NCBI RefSeq assembly: GCF_005862305.2
Contig: NZ_CP054023.1
Span: forward strand, 124,001-188,000
Length of the DNA: 64,000 nt
Source of the DNA: Rhizobium indicum
GTDB lineage: Bacteria; Pseudomonadota; Alphaproteobacteria; Rhizobiales; Rhizobiaceae
Direction of reading: 5' to 3'
Made by a program: the position numbers and the translations under genes. Within the stretch, counting starts at the first letter, position 1. Each line of letters opens with the position of its first letter. Below the pieces are notes generated by a model, which saw nothing but the letters and a program-made list of their open reading frames with translations, was not told where the DNA came from and did no database searches. Below are positions 17,633 through 27,115 of this stretch, piece after piece.

Positions 17633-18612
17633 TATACGGCCTCCCGCAATCTGGGATCGACGAGCCCGTAAATGATGTCGACGAGGAAATTGGCGCCGAG
17701 CGTCGCGAGTGTCATCAGCAGCAGCTGTCCCTGGATGACCGGGTAATCGCGGGCGATGCTCGCGGTATAGAGCGTCAGTCCCAGGCCGGGATAGTTGAAG
17801 ACGATCTCGGTGACGATCGAGCCGCCAAAGACGGCGCCGAGCATCAGCGCCAGGTTGGTCAGCACCGGAAGCATGGCATTGCGGGCGCCGTAGCCGAACA
17901 TGACAGTGAGATGGCTGAGCCCCTTGGCGCGCCCCATGGTCACATAGTCCTCGCCGAGCACCGAGATCATCGACGAGCGCATCGTCGTCTGGAATTCGCC
18001 GATCAGGAACGGCGAGAGCGTCAGCACCGGCAGGATCGCATGGGCGAAGACGCTGCCGATGAAGGTGAAATTGAAGGCGGGATCGAGGTTCGGATCGTAG
18101 GCATAGCCCACGGGAAACCAGCGCAGCGAGACCGCGAAGACGAAAAGCGTCGTCAGCGCCACGATGACAGGCGGCACCGAAATCATGATCACGGAGAGCG
18201 GCGAGACGATCGTGTCGAAGCGCCCGCCGCGACGCCAGGCCGAGACCGCGCCAAGCACGACACCGACGCAGAGCGAAAAGATGATCGCGGTCGTCACGAG
18301 AAAGACCGTCCAGAGCGTCGACCGGCCAAGAACCTGGACGACGGTCTGGGGATAATATTTGACCGAGACGCCGAGATCCAAGGTCGCAAGCCCCTTGAGG
18401 TAATCGACGAATTGCCAGAGCATCGGCTGGTCGACCGCGCCGAAGCGCGCCTTGATCGCCTCGACGGCGGCAGGTGTCGCCCGCGGACCTAGCTGGGCGA
18501 CCATAGCGTCGACCGGACTCCCCGGCATGAGCCGGGGAAGAATGAAGTTCACGACGATGGCGAACGCCAGGGCGACCGCATAGACGCCGAGGCGCCGGCT
18601 CGAAATGCGCAT
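17632..18612 (-). CDS. Opp/Dpp-type ABC transporter permease (DppB-like)
   Basis: A 326-residue permease with six predicted helices. It has the conserved first-helix pattern (FAIVVNFILPRLMPGSP) and the EAA-type cytoplasmic loop containing YVTMGRAKGLS. It lies 19 bp downstream of the binding-protein gene. In Vibrio the chitobiose importer is built from this same peptide-type permease class. Confidence 0.92.
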   Translation of the reverse strand: MRISSRRLGVYAVALAFAIVVNFILPRLMPGSPVDAMVAQLGPRATPAAVEAIKARFGAVDQPMLWQFVDYLKGLATLDLGVSVKYYPQTVVQVLGRSTLWTVFLVTTAIIFSLCVGVVLGAVSAWRRGGRFDTIVSPLSVIMISVPPVIVALTTLFVFAVSLRWFPVGYAYDPNLDPAFNFTFIGSVFAHAILPVLTLSPFLIGEFQTTMRSSMISVLGEDYVTMGRAKGLSHLTVMFGYGARNAMLPVLTNLALMLGAVFGGSIVTEIVFNYPGLGLTLYTASIARDYPVIQGQLLLMTLATLGANFLVDIIYGLVDPRLREAV

Positions 18613-18631
18613 TTCCGCTCCCTCGCGAGGC

Positions 18632-20311
18632 TCAACTGACCGGCTTGAGGCGCAGCAGATGCATCAGGCGCATGCGGTTGTTGTCATGATCCTCGGGGTT
18701 CATGACGGGATCCTTGTCGGTGACCCAGCCGGTGAAGCGCTTGCTGGAGAACTGATACCAGGTCGGCCCGTTGAACACCGGCACGACGGGGAAGTCGTCG
18801 GCGATCAGCAGCTGGATGTCGTTGAAGATCTTCTTGTGATCGTCCTCCGATGTTGCCTTCAGATACAGATCGAAAAGGGCGTCCAGCTTCGGGTTCGAAT
18901 AGCGCGAGGGCGCGCCGGTGATGCGCCCGCCATAAGCGGTCGACAGGTTCTGGTAATAGCCGCGGAACGGCGTTGCGCCATCGGCGCGGGAGTTCATGAC
19001 GACCTCGAAGCTGCCGTCGATGAGCTGCTTGCGCCACTGTTCATATTCCGGGGTCGCGACCGACGCGTTGATGCCGGCGGCGCGCAATCCTTCGACGGCG
19101 ATCTGCACCGCATCGATCCAGTCGGTCCAGCCGTTCGGAACGATAATCGCGAAGGCGATCGGCTTGCCGCTCGGCGTCGTGCGGAAGCCGTCTGCACCCT
19201 TCTTGTAGCCGGCATCGTCGAGGATCTTGTTGGCTTTCTCGGTATCGAAACCCATGAAGGCGTCCTTGTCGCCTTCGGCGCCCTTGTTGCGCCAGGTCTC
19301 GAAGCGTGGCGGCAGGCCGGTCGCATGTTCGTTGACGACGGGATAGCCGAAGCCCGCAATATCGACCATCGACGTGCGATCCATGGCGAGGCTGAAGGCA
19401 TGGCGGAAGTTCAGGTCCTTATAGGCCTCGAGATTGCCTTCATTGCCGCTCTTGAAATTCATCTGGAAAGCGACGGTCTCGGCCGGCGGCTGCCAATAGC
19501 CGTTATGGTCGGGATCGAGCGCCACGAAGGTCTTGTCGATCTGGGGAATGAAGGAGCCGATCCAGTCCATGTTGCCTTCCGGCAGGATCGCAAGCATCTG
19601 GTCGTTGCCCGAGATCTGCGGCAGCCTGAGGCAATCGACATGCAGCGAGGCGGCATCCCAGTAGTTCGGGTTGCGGCATTGCTCGTAGACCTGCGGCGTG
19701 AAACGGCGCAGCTCCGTCATCGGGCCGGACCCCACAGGCTTCTCGTTCTTGAAGGCGACCGGATCGGAAACATCCTTCCAGATATGCTCGGGAACGACGG
19801 CGAGGTCGGCGAGCGTTTCCGGAAAATCGGAATTCACCGCCTTGAGATCGATCTTGACTTGGGTTGCCGACGGCGCCTCGACGGAGGCAACGGTCTCGCC
19901 GACGCCGACGCCGACGGTGTCGAGTGCGGCGTTCTTGAGCATGAGATCGATCGTGTATTTCACATCGGCCGACGTCAGCGGCTGACCGTCCGACCATTTC
20001 AGGCCTGATCGCAGCGTATAGGTGACGGATTTCATATCCTCGGAAAATTTATAGTCGGTCGCCAGACGAAACACCGGCTTGCCGCCATCCTCCGCATTGA
20101 AGATGACCAAGGGTTCGTAGATGAAATCCATGGTGCTCTGCCGGCGGCCGGCAAGGTCGAACGGATTGAAGTTCTGCACCCAGCTGGACTGCTCCTCGAT
20201 ATGTATCGTCAGCACCGACTCTGCGGATGCACTGCCCGCCGCGAAAGCGACAAGCACTGCCCAGCCGGCACGCATGGAAATGTCACGGAATACGCGCTTG
20301 CTCGATCTCAT
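18632..20311 (-). CDS. Opp-type periplasmic substrate-binding protein, probably for chito-oligosaccharides
   Basis: A 559-residue SBP_bac_5 protein with a Sec signal peptide (ARG-rich start, AVLVAFAAGSASA, predicted cleavage near residue 31). The mature part has the usual family segments SDGQPLTSADVKYTIDL and PVVPVFNGPTW. ATG 20311 follows AAGGGA and gives a standard signal peptide; the in-frame ATG at 20350 is less likely. Peptide-type binding proteins also bind oligosaccharides, including chitobiose in Vibrio. The GH20 and GNAT genes of the operon favour that reading here over peptides. Confidence 0.87.
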   Translation of the reverse strand: MRSSKRVFRDISMRAGWAVLVAFAAGSASAESVLTIHIEEQSSWVQNFNPFDLAGRRQSTMDFIYEPLVIFNAEDGGKPVFRLATDYKFSEDMKSVTYTLRSGLKWSDGQPLTSADVKYTIDLMLKNAALDTVGVGVGETVASVEAPSATQVKIDLKAVNSDFPETLADLAVVPEHIWKDVSDPVAFKNEKPVGSGPMTELRRFTPQVYEQCRNPNYWDAASLHVDCLRLPQISGNDQMLAILPEGNMDWIGSFIPQIDKTFVALDPDHNGYWQPPAETVAFQMNFKSGNEGNLEAYKDLNFRHAFSLAMDRTSMVDIAGFGYPVVNEHATGLPPRFETWRNKGAEGDKDAFMGFDTEKANKILDDAGYKKGADGFRTTPSGKPIAFAIIVPNGWTDWIDAVQIAVEGLRAAGINASVATPEYEQWRKQLIDGSFEVVMNSRADGATPFRGYYQNLSTAYGGRITGAPSRYSNPKLDALFDLYLKATSEDDHKKIFNDIQLLIADDFPVVPVFNGPTWYQFSSKRFTGWVTDKDPVMNPEDHDNNRMRLMHLLRLKPVS

Positions 20312-20344
20312 CCCAACGTTCCCTTGTTCTTTATTTTTGAAGTC

Positions 20345-20392
20345 AATCAAATTGATTTAATATTGATAGTCAGTTTCCCGCCGACACGTCAA
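20345..20392 (-). promoter_or_regulatory. Promoter and operator-like dyad of the Opp/GH20 operon
   Basis: Read on the minus strand, TTGACG (20392-20387), a 17-bp spacer and CTATCA (20369-20364) form a good housekeeping promoter about 55 bp before the binding-protein ATG. A perfect dyad AATCAAATTGATT (20345-20357) covers the expected start of transcription and may bind a repressor. Confidence 0.5.
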
Positions 20393-20549
20393 TTGCCGAT
20401 TGGAAATTTCTGCAGCGCCGCCGGATCGGCTCTCCGCAGACATTAACTGGGCATGACCTTCACCCAAAAGATGGCCGCCCAACCGAGCAGCCGAGCCATC
20501 GCATCACATTTCTGCAAAAAGATATCGCCGCGCCCCTTGGCGTTAACGA

Positions 20550-20569
20550 TTAAGGTACTTTTAAGTACC
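20550..20569. promoter_or_regulatory. CtrA-like site within a perfect palindrome upstream of flagellin
   Basis: TTAA-GGTACTT-TTAAG (20550-20565) fits the CtrA pattern TTAA-N7-TTAA. It overlaps a perfect inverted repeat GGTACTT-TT-AAGTACC (20554-20569). A further TTAAC lies at 20543. The site is about 127 bp before the flagellin ATG. In Sinorhizobium late flagellar genes are driven by Rem, which is an alternative user of the palindrome. The rest of the 384-bp gap (20312-20695) holds the Opp operon promoter and no gene. Confidence 0.45.
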
Positions 20570-20695
20570 ATAATTGACCCAACGATGGCGAATTGACCTT
20601 CCCGAACACGGGTCGATAAGCATGAGGCTGCTCGCCACGGCCCGGATTCACCCGGGATGCAACACATCCAACTTCATGAACGGGTCGAATTTCCA

Positions 20696-21604
20696 ATGAC
20701 GAGCATCAATACGAACAATTCAGCGATGGCTGCCCTTCAGACGCTGCGCAGCATCAATTCCAATCTCGAGACGACGCAGAACAGTGTCTCTACCGGCTAC
20801 CGGGTCGACACCGCATCCGACAACGCCGCCTATTGGTCGATCGCAACCACGATGCGGTCCGACAACAAGGCGCTCTCCGCCGTGTCCGACGCCCTTGGCC
20901 TCGGCGCAGCAAAGGTCGATACTGCCTATACGGCAATGGAAAATGCGATCGACGTCGTCGACGAGATCAAATCCAAGCTTGTGGCAGCGACTGAAGACGG
21001 TGTCGACAAATCAAAGGTCCAGGAAGAAATCACGCAGCTTCAGAATCAGCTGCTGAGCATCGCCCAGTCAGCGTCGTTCTCTGGTGAGAACTGGGTCGCG
21101 GGCGAAAGCGGCACGAAAAGCGTCGTGTCGTCCTTTGTTCGCGATGGCTCCGGCGCCGTTTCCGTTAAAGTGACGGATTATGCCCTGGATACCAGCTCCA
21201 CGGGCAACGTGTTGTTCGGCATGAGCAGCGGGACGATCGATACCGCGTCCGGCATCCTCGGAACGGTGGACGCAAATGGCGATTCCGTCTATTCGCTCGA
21301 CATTACCGACTTCACCACCGGTCAGATCCAGTCGGCGCTGTCGACTATCGAATCCGCGCTGTCGGCAATGACCTCTGCCGGTGCGCAGCTGGGTTCGATC
21401 TCGACGCGCATCGAACTGCAGGAAGACTTTGTCGGTGCGCTGTCGGATTCCATCGAGTCGGGCGTGGGACGGCTGGTCGACGCCGACATGGAGGAGGAGT
21501 CGAGCAGGCTGTCTGCCTTGCAGACACAACAGCAGCTGGCGATCCAGTCGCTATCGATCGCGAATTCGTCGTCGCAGAATATCCTGTCGCTCTTCCGCAG
21601 CTAA
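20696..21604 (+). CDS. Flagellin
   Basis: A 302-residue flagellin of the short rhizobial type. The conserved N-terminal D0/D1 helix starts TSINTNNSAMAALQTLRSIN and the C-terminal D0 helix ends SIANSSSQNILSLFRS. The variable centre (about residues 130-220) is short. I chose ATG 20696, which gives the canonical N-terminus, over the in-frame ATG at 20657. No other flagellar gene is in the window, so this is an orphan or secondary flagellin outside the main cluster. It is exported by the flagellar type III apparatus. Confidence 0.93.
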   Translation: MTSINTNNSAMAALQTLRSINSNLETTQNSVSTGYRVDTASDNAAYWSIATTMRSDNKALSAVSDALGLGAAKVDTAYTAMENAIDVVDEIKSKLVAATEDGVDKSKVQEEITQLQNQLLSIAQSASFSGENWVAGESGTKSVVSSFVRDGSGAVSVKVTDYALDTSSTGNVLFGMSSGTIDTASGILGTVDANGDSVYSLDITDFTTGQIQSALSTIESALSAMTSAGAQLGSISTRIELQEDFVGALSDSIESGVGRLVDADMEEESSRLSALQTQQQLAIQSLSIANSSSQNILSLFRS

Positions 21605-21648
21605 GCCCCGGACAAATAGGACGCTCGGACCAAATCCGTTGAACGGAG

Positions 21649-21681
21649 GATCGAGCCTGACCTACCCGGTCAGGCTCGATC
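21649..21681 (+). terminator. Strong hairpin after flagellin
   Basis: A perfect 14-bp stem, GATCGAGCCTGACC / GGTCAGGCTCGATC, with a 5-base loop begins 45 bp after the flagellin stop. There is no clear T-run, but the stem is among the strongest in the window. Confidence 0.7.
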
Positions 21682-21841
21682 GCAATTGGGGATGGAAATG
21701 CCTACAGCGCCGCTGTCTTTCAGACGCCGCGCTGCATCACTTTGAATTGCTGCATATTTTACTCTCGATCGATTCCGATTTAAGGAATTCTGCAGTAGTC
21801 TTCGCACCCTGGGCGGAGAATGCAGCGCGGGGGATCATCGC

Positions 21842-23383
21842 ATGTCGGAACGACTTGAATCTGCCCGCCCTGATGAAACACCCGCCATCGTCTGGCTCGG
21901 CTTCATGGCGATGTGCGTCGGCATGTTCATGGCGATCCTCGACGTCCAGGTGGTGGCGACATCGCTGCCGACCATCCAGTCGGCGCTGGATATCGATCCG
22001 GATCAGATGAGCTGGATACAGACGGCCTATCTCATTGCCGAAGTGGTGGCGATCCCGCTCACCGGCTTCTTGACGCGGCTTCTGACGATGCGATGGCTGT
22101 TCGTTACCGCCATCTGCCTGTTCGTCGCAGCCTCCGCCGGCTGTGCAATGAGCGGCAGCTTCGGTGAGCTGGTCGCCTGGCGGGTGCTTCAGGGTTTTTC
22201 CGGCGGAACCCTGATCCCCTCGGTGTTTTCGGCTGTGTTCATTCTCTTTCGGAACGAGCGCCAGGCGCTTGCGACGACGATCGCCGGCGTTCTCGCGGTT
22301 TTGGCCCCGACCGTCGGACCGATCGTCGGCGGATGGCTGACTGAGACCTATTCCTGGCACTGGCTGTTCCTGATCAACATCCTTCCAGGCATTGCCTCGG
22401 CAATCCTGGCGGCACGGTCCCTGCCGAGGCAGGCGACCGATCCGTCCGAACTCAGGCATCTCGACGGCCTGTCGCTTCTGCTGATGGCAACCTCGCTGAC
22501 GAGCCTGGAACTCAGCCTGAAAGAGGCGCCGACGAGCGGCTGGATCTCGGCCTATGTCCTAAGTCTGCTGGCGGTCTGCCTTGCGTCGGGAGGTGTCTTC
22601 ATCTGGCGAACGCTGCGCAGAGACCGGCCGATCGTCGATCTCGGAAATTTCGGCGATCGAAACTTTCTCGTCGGTTCGGTTCTGAGCTTCGTGCTCGGCA
22701 TCGGCCTCTTCGGCTCGGTCTATCTCATGCCGGTCTTTCTCGCTTTCATCAGAGGACACGACGCCCTTCAAATCGGCATGACGATGCTGGTCACCGGCGT
22801 CGCGCAATTGATCACGGCGCCGATCGCGGTCGCGCTGGAGAAGCGGATGGACGCGCGCGTGCTGTCGGCCGCCGGTTTCGCGCTCTTTGCGATCGGTGTC
22901 GGGATGAGCGCTTTTCAGGACCCTCGTTCGGATTATGACGCGATGTTCTGGCCGCAGGTCGTGCGCGGCGTCGCCATCATGTTCTGCCTGCTGCCACCGA
23001 CGCGACTGGCGCTCGGCACTCTGCCGCCAGACCGCATTCCCGACGCGAGCGGACTTTTCAACCTGATGCGCAACCTCGGCGGGGCCATCGGCATCGCGCT
23101 GATCGACACCATCATCTACACGCGCTCGGAGCCGCTGGGACAGGGCCTCTGGACCCGCCTTCAAGCCGGCGACGTCGAGGCCGCGACATTCGTCGGCGCA
23201 CCTCTCCAGACCATATCCGGGCATAGCGGCAGCTTCGACGCGGATACCACGGCGCTGCTCGATCCGCTGGTCCAGACCGCGGCAAGCGTCCAGGCAATCA
23301 ACGAGGCCTGGATGGTAATTGCCGTCCTGACCGGCTGCGCCCTGCTCTCAGTGCCCTTTGCCAGGCGGCCAACGTCAACGTGA
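21842..23383 (+). CDS. MFS transporter, DHA2 family (EmrB/QacA-like drug efflux)
   Basis: A 513-residue inner-membrane protein with about fourteen hydrophobic segments. It carries the DHA2 start FMAILDVQVVATSLPTIQ and the motif C region VLAVLAPTVGPIVGGWL. Such proteins are proton-driven exporters of hydrophobic toxins. No EmrA-type membrane fusion partner or regulator is adjacent, so it appears monocistronic. Confidence 0.88.
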   Translation: MSERLESARPDETPAIVWLGFMAMCVGMFMAILDVQVVATSLPTIQSALDIDPDQMSWIQTAYLIAEVVAIPLTGFLTRLLTMRWLFVTAICLFVAASAGCAMSGSFGELVAWRVLQGFSGGTLIPSVFSAVFILFRNERQALATTIAGVLAVLAPTVGPIVGGWLTETYSWHWLFLINILPGIASAILAARSLPRQATDPSELRHLDGLSLLLMATSLTSLELSLKEAPTSGWISAYVLSLLAVCLASGGVFIWRTLRRDRPIVDLGNFGDRNFLVGSVLSFVLGIGLFGSVYLMPVFLAFIRGHDALQIGMTMLVTGVAQLITAPIAVALEKRMDARVLSAAGFALFAIGVGMSAFQDPRSDYDAMFWPQVVRGVAIMFCLLPPTRLALGTLPPDRIPDASGLFNLMRNLGGAIGIALIDTIIYTRSEPLGQGLWTRLQAGDVEAATFVGAPLQTISGHSGSFDADTTALLDPLVQTAASVQAINEAWMVIAVLTGCALLSVPFARRPTST

Positions 23384-23560
23384 AAACCAGGGTTGACGAA
23401 ACCGCTCTAAGAGAATCAACTAAGTTGTTGAAAAACCTGGAGCCGAGACTGCAATGGTGCCACCAGCTGTCAGTCTCGCCGCAAAAATTTATTCTGCGAC
23501 AAGGTCGAACCTACCCTCCGCCATCCCGAGATGGAGGCCAACGCATCGGTCAAGCGGCTT

Positions 23561-24872
23561 CTAGGCTAGCGTAGCACTGCGTGTCTCTGCATCGATGAAA
23601 TAGGCTGCAGCACCTGCCAACAGCAGCAAAGCAGCGAAAATCCCGATGACCAGGCCGAAATCTTTAGTCACAAAAAGACCGATCAACGATGGCGCAAGTA
23701 GCCCTCCAAGCCGAGCCATAGCACCGGCGGCACCCATTCCGGTTGCCCTAGATGCAGTGGGATAAAGCTCTGGCGTATAGGCGTAGAGTGCACCCCACGT
23801 ACCAAGTAGCGCGAAACTCATGATTAGCAGTGACGACGCTACCAAGAGTGCGGATGAGCCGACGACGAACAAAATGGATCCCATCGCAGAAAGGATGCAA
23901 AATGCCACAAGCGTTGGACGCCGCCCCCATTTTTCGACGCCGTAGGCAGCGAGCGCATACCCAGGAAGCTGGGCAAGCGCGATCAGCACAAGAAAACCGT
24001 AGCCTCGAACGAAGCCAAAGCCGTCCCCGGCAAGTTTCGGAGGTATCCAGGTGAAGACGCCATAGTAAGAAATGGACACCAGAAACCAAACCGCGAGGAT
24101 CAAAAGGGTTCGACGCCGCAGAGCGTGGGAGAATATTCCGATACTACGCGTCGTTGTCGCAGGCGCGATGTCAACCTCTTGTCCCAGAGCACTGCGGCCA
24201 TTCACCAGGGCCATCCGGTCGATGATCGCCTTTGCTTCTCCACCCCTTCCCTTGCGCAGAAGATAGAGCGGCGATTCCGGCACGAAAAACCGCAGACCGA
24301 AACCGATAATCGCCGGGACCGCTGTTACGGCAAAGATCAATCGCCAGGCTTCGGCCACGTTCCAGAGACTGAGCAGCCAGGCTGCAAGTGCGACAACCAG
24401 AGTTCCGACGGCCCAGAAACCCTCCAGCAGCACCAGCCACCTGCCTCGGTTCTTCGCCGGTAGGAATTCGGCCATCATCGCATAGTCCACCGGCAACGTC
24501 CCGCCGACTGCTGCACCGGTCAGGAAGCGCATGAACAGGAGGAACGTGAAGTCTGGCGCGAAAATTGACAGCGTGCCAAAGACGGCATCACAGGAGACAG
24601 TCGCGATCAAAACGCCGCGACGGCCGATCCTATCGGCAAGCCTACCAAACCCCATTGCGCCCAGAAACATGCCAAGGAAAAACACCGTGCCCGTTGAAGC
24701 GCCTGCGGCACCGTTAGTTCGAAGCTCGTGGCGATCGAAGCGGCTGTGAAGCCCACTGCGATGACCTGCATGGCGTCAGTGCCCAGACCAACCCGAAGAT
24801 GGCCATCAGCCGTCCCTGATATCGTCCTGCCCCCGCGTGGTTGAGTGCATCGTCGATTGTGATTGTGGTCAT
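23561..24872 (-). pseudogene. MFS transporter (sugar/metabolite:H+ type) broken by two frameshifts
   Basis: The frame starting at ATG 24872 encodes a typical N-terminus (MTTITIDDALNHAGAGRYQG, then MAIFGLVWA) and loses phase near 24776-24782. The next frame encodes DAMQVIAVGFTAASI up to VPQALQ and loses phase again near 24691-24696. The third frame begins GTVFFLGMFLGAMGFGRLADRIGRRG and continues to the stop at 23561. Each junction reads as a single-base loss, about 85 bp apart. The downstream 370 residues look intact (about ten helices, SV2/sugar-porter-like), so the loss is recent, or the sequence has two errors. Confidence 0.8.
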
Positions 24873-25124
24873 TTGTTTTCCATACCCGGCTGCCGTGGTC
24901 CGCTCATAGCGCATTCAGCCCAAAAGGTCACAGCCGCAAGCCGCGATGGAGGTCGTCGCCGCGATATAAAGGCGAATCGACCGTCTCCTGTGATGGCACG
25001 ATGTCTAATGGCCAAAGGTTTTCCGCGAGGTTCACGTCGGACGGTAAACCGCCCACTTGACCACTAGTGGCACCACCCTCCTATCCGACGGCATTGGCCT
25101 CGGTCTGTCCCAACCGCGATCCTG
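24873..25124. other. Intergenic stretch, no gene seen
   Basis: This stretch lies upstream of the broken MFS gene and holds no coding frame with family features. I see no clear promoter pair. A strong terminator follows at 25125-25152. Confidence 0.4.
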
Positions 25125-25152
25125 AAAAGCCCGATGTTGAGATCGGGCTTTT
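25125..25152 (-). terminator. Rho-independent terminator of the PRC-barrel gene
   Basis: A perfect 11-bp stem AAAAGCCCGAT / ATCGGGCTTTT with a 6-base loop begins 18 bp after the stop of the minus-strand PRC-barrel gene. T residues close the stem on both strands, so it could act in both directions. Confidence 0.85.
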
Positions 25153-25169
25153 AACTTCCTCGCCGTGAA

Positions 25170-25466
25170 TTAGTCTCGATGCTCAGGCATTTCTTTCAGC
25201 TGATCTTTTGTCCAGGACGTAACTGCGTGAACGTCGCCATCTTCATCTCGCATGAAGTCCAGATCGCTGATCGGCACGGAAACAGGTTTCGCGCCAATGC
25301 CGAGAACCCCACCGACGTCGATGACGACATTTGCGCTGGTGCCTGAACCGTGCACGTGGTCCACGCTTCCAACCTTGTCGTCATCTGCGCCGTAGACAGT
25401 AGCGCCTTCAAGGACTGCGGCCGTTAGTTCGTCGGTGCCCAGTCTTACGTGCTTGCTGTGGTCCAT
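25170..25466 (-). CDS. PRC-barrel domain protein
   Basis: A 98-residue soluble protein with the PRC-barrel pattern: GATVYGADDDKVGSVDHV, then a V-rich strand (ANVVIDVGGVLGIGAKPVSVPISDL). PRC-barrel proteins occur in photosynthetic reaction centre H subunits and RimM, and free-standing ones in alpha-proteobacteria are often stress related. The ribosome binding site GGAGGAG is strong. It is monocistronic and ends at a good terminator. Confidence 0.82.
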   Translation of the reverse strand: MDHSKHVRLGTDELTAAVLEGATVYGADDDKVGSVDHVHGSGTSANVVIDVGGVLGIGAKPVSVPISDLDFMRDEDGDVHAVTSWTKDQLKEMPEHRD

Positions 25467-25689
25467 TTCAAACTCCTCCGTTCGAGCCCATGTGAAAGCC
25501 GCCGGGGGTGCTGTTTGTTCCTGTGTGAGGCTAATGGTTGACGCTCAAAGAGCTATCGGCCTTTGGGGACCGTTGTTGCTCCTCGTTGTTTAAGCTCCTG
25601 TAGATGAACGGTTAACTTGGCGAATGGCTTGAAATCGTCGGCCGTGCCGAGCCCCATGGCCCTATCGCGCATTCGTAGCGAAATCTAAC

Positions 25690-25953
25690 CTACGATTTCG
25701 GCTTAAAGAACCTATCGGCTTCCTTCATCGCATTCTGCGCCGATCCGTACAGCGCGCTTACGGCATCGCGCATTTCGGCAAACGCCTGCATGGTTCGTGG
25801 CGAAATGTAATCGCCTCTTGCTTCAGCATTGAGCCGCAAAGCTCTCTCGCAATCGGCGGCAATTCTATCCAGCTCCGGGGAAACCCGATAGAGCCGTTCC
25901 AAAATGGCGTCGATGTCACCCTTGGCGCGTTCAGACATTCGTTCTGTCATCAA
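25690..25953 (-). CDS. Small hypothetical helical protein
   Basis: An 87-residue protein predicted to be all alpha, with no signal or membrane segment. Charged heptad-like stretches (ILERLYRVSPELDRIAADCERAL) suggest a short coiled coil. I do not recognise a family. Starts at ATG 25953 and 25950 are equivalent. The 223-bp gap before it (25467-25689) shows nothing I can name. Confidence 0.55.
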   Translation of the reverse strand: MMTERMSERAKGDIDAILERLYRVSPELDRIAADCERALRLNAEARGDYISPRTMQAFAEMRDAVSALYGSAQNAMKEADRFFKPKS

Positions 25954-25997
25954 ACCCTCACCGCTGTGTCCCTTCCCCTGCAGCAGCCGAAGAACTC

Positions 25998-26786
25998 CTA
26001 AAGCAGTGTTCCCTGCTCGGCTTCGTCAGCCACTTTTACGTCCGCGTCACCACGGCGGCGAAGTTCCGTCTCCGCGCTGAAGCGGACGTCGGTATCCCGA
26101 TCGCGAGCGAACGCCTGCAATACCGCAATATCCACCCGATCCCAGCTTTTTCCACGCTCGGGGCCTGTAGGTACTCGTGGCAAAAGGCCCGGCTCGCTGC
26201 TCCATTTCACCAGTTGCTCGAAGGTGGATTCATTCAACATGTCCCGCAAATGATGTCCGGTTACGTACGCATCGGGCATTGCGCGGTGGGCGGGAAGACC
26301 GATCGCGTGCACCAGTCCCTCGGGCATACGCAGATACCGGAGCATCTGGTTGGAGAACCTCGGCAGTTCAGGCCACAGGCGAAGCGCGCATTTCCACGTA
26401 CATATCCAGGCCGCTCCCCTGGAAAATCTGGGGGTGCAGTAGCGCTGCTCGAAACTTGCCCGATGTGCAGCCAGTGCGATCACTCCACCTTCCGGCCGTA
26501 AGACGCTTGCGGCAATTTCTTTCCAAAAAGGTGCCGTCGCGACCTCTGCGTCCACGATGTGATGTATTGCCATCGTCTCAGGAGAGATCGGTCGCCCTGG
26601 ATTTATAAGCAATGATCCGCGCTCATCGTCAACCCGCCATCTCCCGTCATGGCCAAGCACGACGTCCTGCCAGCCGATCTCGCAAACATCATTCGGGCCA
26701 TTCCCGGCTGTTTCGAGGTCAACGACCCGGATGCGAGATGCATGATCTACAGGTTTTGATAGGATCCCACTGCTCTCAATCAACAT
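25998..26786 (-). CDS. DEDDh-type 3'-5' exonuclease domain protein
   Basis: A 262-residue protein whose first two thirds match the DnaQ-like exonuclease fold. Exo I is VVDLETAG (Asp and Glu of DEDD), Exo II is AHRASFEQRY and Exo IIIh is HRAMPDAYVTGHHL. In Exo II the usual Asp is replaced by Glu, which may weaken metal binding. The C-terminal 60 residues are charged and unique. It could degrade single-stranded DNA or RNA ends. It is separated by 44 bp from the small helical-protein gene on the same strand. Confidence 0.75.
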   Translation of the reverse strand: MLIESSGILSKPVDHASRIRVVDLETAGNGPNDVCEIGWQDVVLGHDGRWRVDDERGSLLINPGRPISPETMAIHHIVDAEVATAPFWKEIAASVLRPEGGVIALAAHRASFEQRYCTPRFSRGAAWICTWKCALRLWPELPRFSNQMLRYLRMPEGLVHAIGLPAHRAMPDAYVTGHHLRDMLNESTFEQLVKWSSEPGLLPRVPTGPERGKSWDRVDIAVLQAFARDRDTDVRFSAETELRRRGDADVKVADEAEQGTLL

Positions 26787-27080
26787 ATTTAGTTATTTCG
26801 ACCCGATGCCGTAAAAGTCCAGATATCACTCGGACATGATGCGACAGGCTGCTAACGATTGTCGACATGGTCGACGTGCTTAACCTGAGCGACATGGCTA
26901 AAAGAGGCCTGCTCCGCCACTAGCACCGATCATTTTGGAGAATTTTCCCAATGTTCCGTAAAATAACCGGGGCCACTTACCAGGCCCAGGAGATCGGACT
27001 TTACGCGACGGCGTCTCGCCTGTATTGCAGCACCACTTCAAATCGCCTGCCGACTTGTTGGTTTTCGCGCTTTGAGCAAC

Positions 27081-27115
27081 AAAAAGGGCGCTCCCCGGAA
27101 ACGGGTTGAGCGCCC
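27081..27115 (-). terminator. Rho-independent terminator of an unidentified minus-strand transcript
   Basis: On the minus strand GGGCGCTC pairs perfectly with GAGCGCCC (27115-27108 with 27093-27086), the inner bases can extend the stem, and TTTTT follows (27085-27081). No coding gene lies just upstream, so a short RNA between about 27270 and 27081 is implied. Confidence 0.75.

Noticed and set aside
14995..18612. Dedicated oligopeptide importer
   Set aside because: The transporter class allows it, but the operon includes GH20 and GNAT genes and no peptidase, so an oligosaccharide is preferred. It is not excluded.
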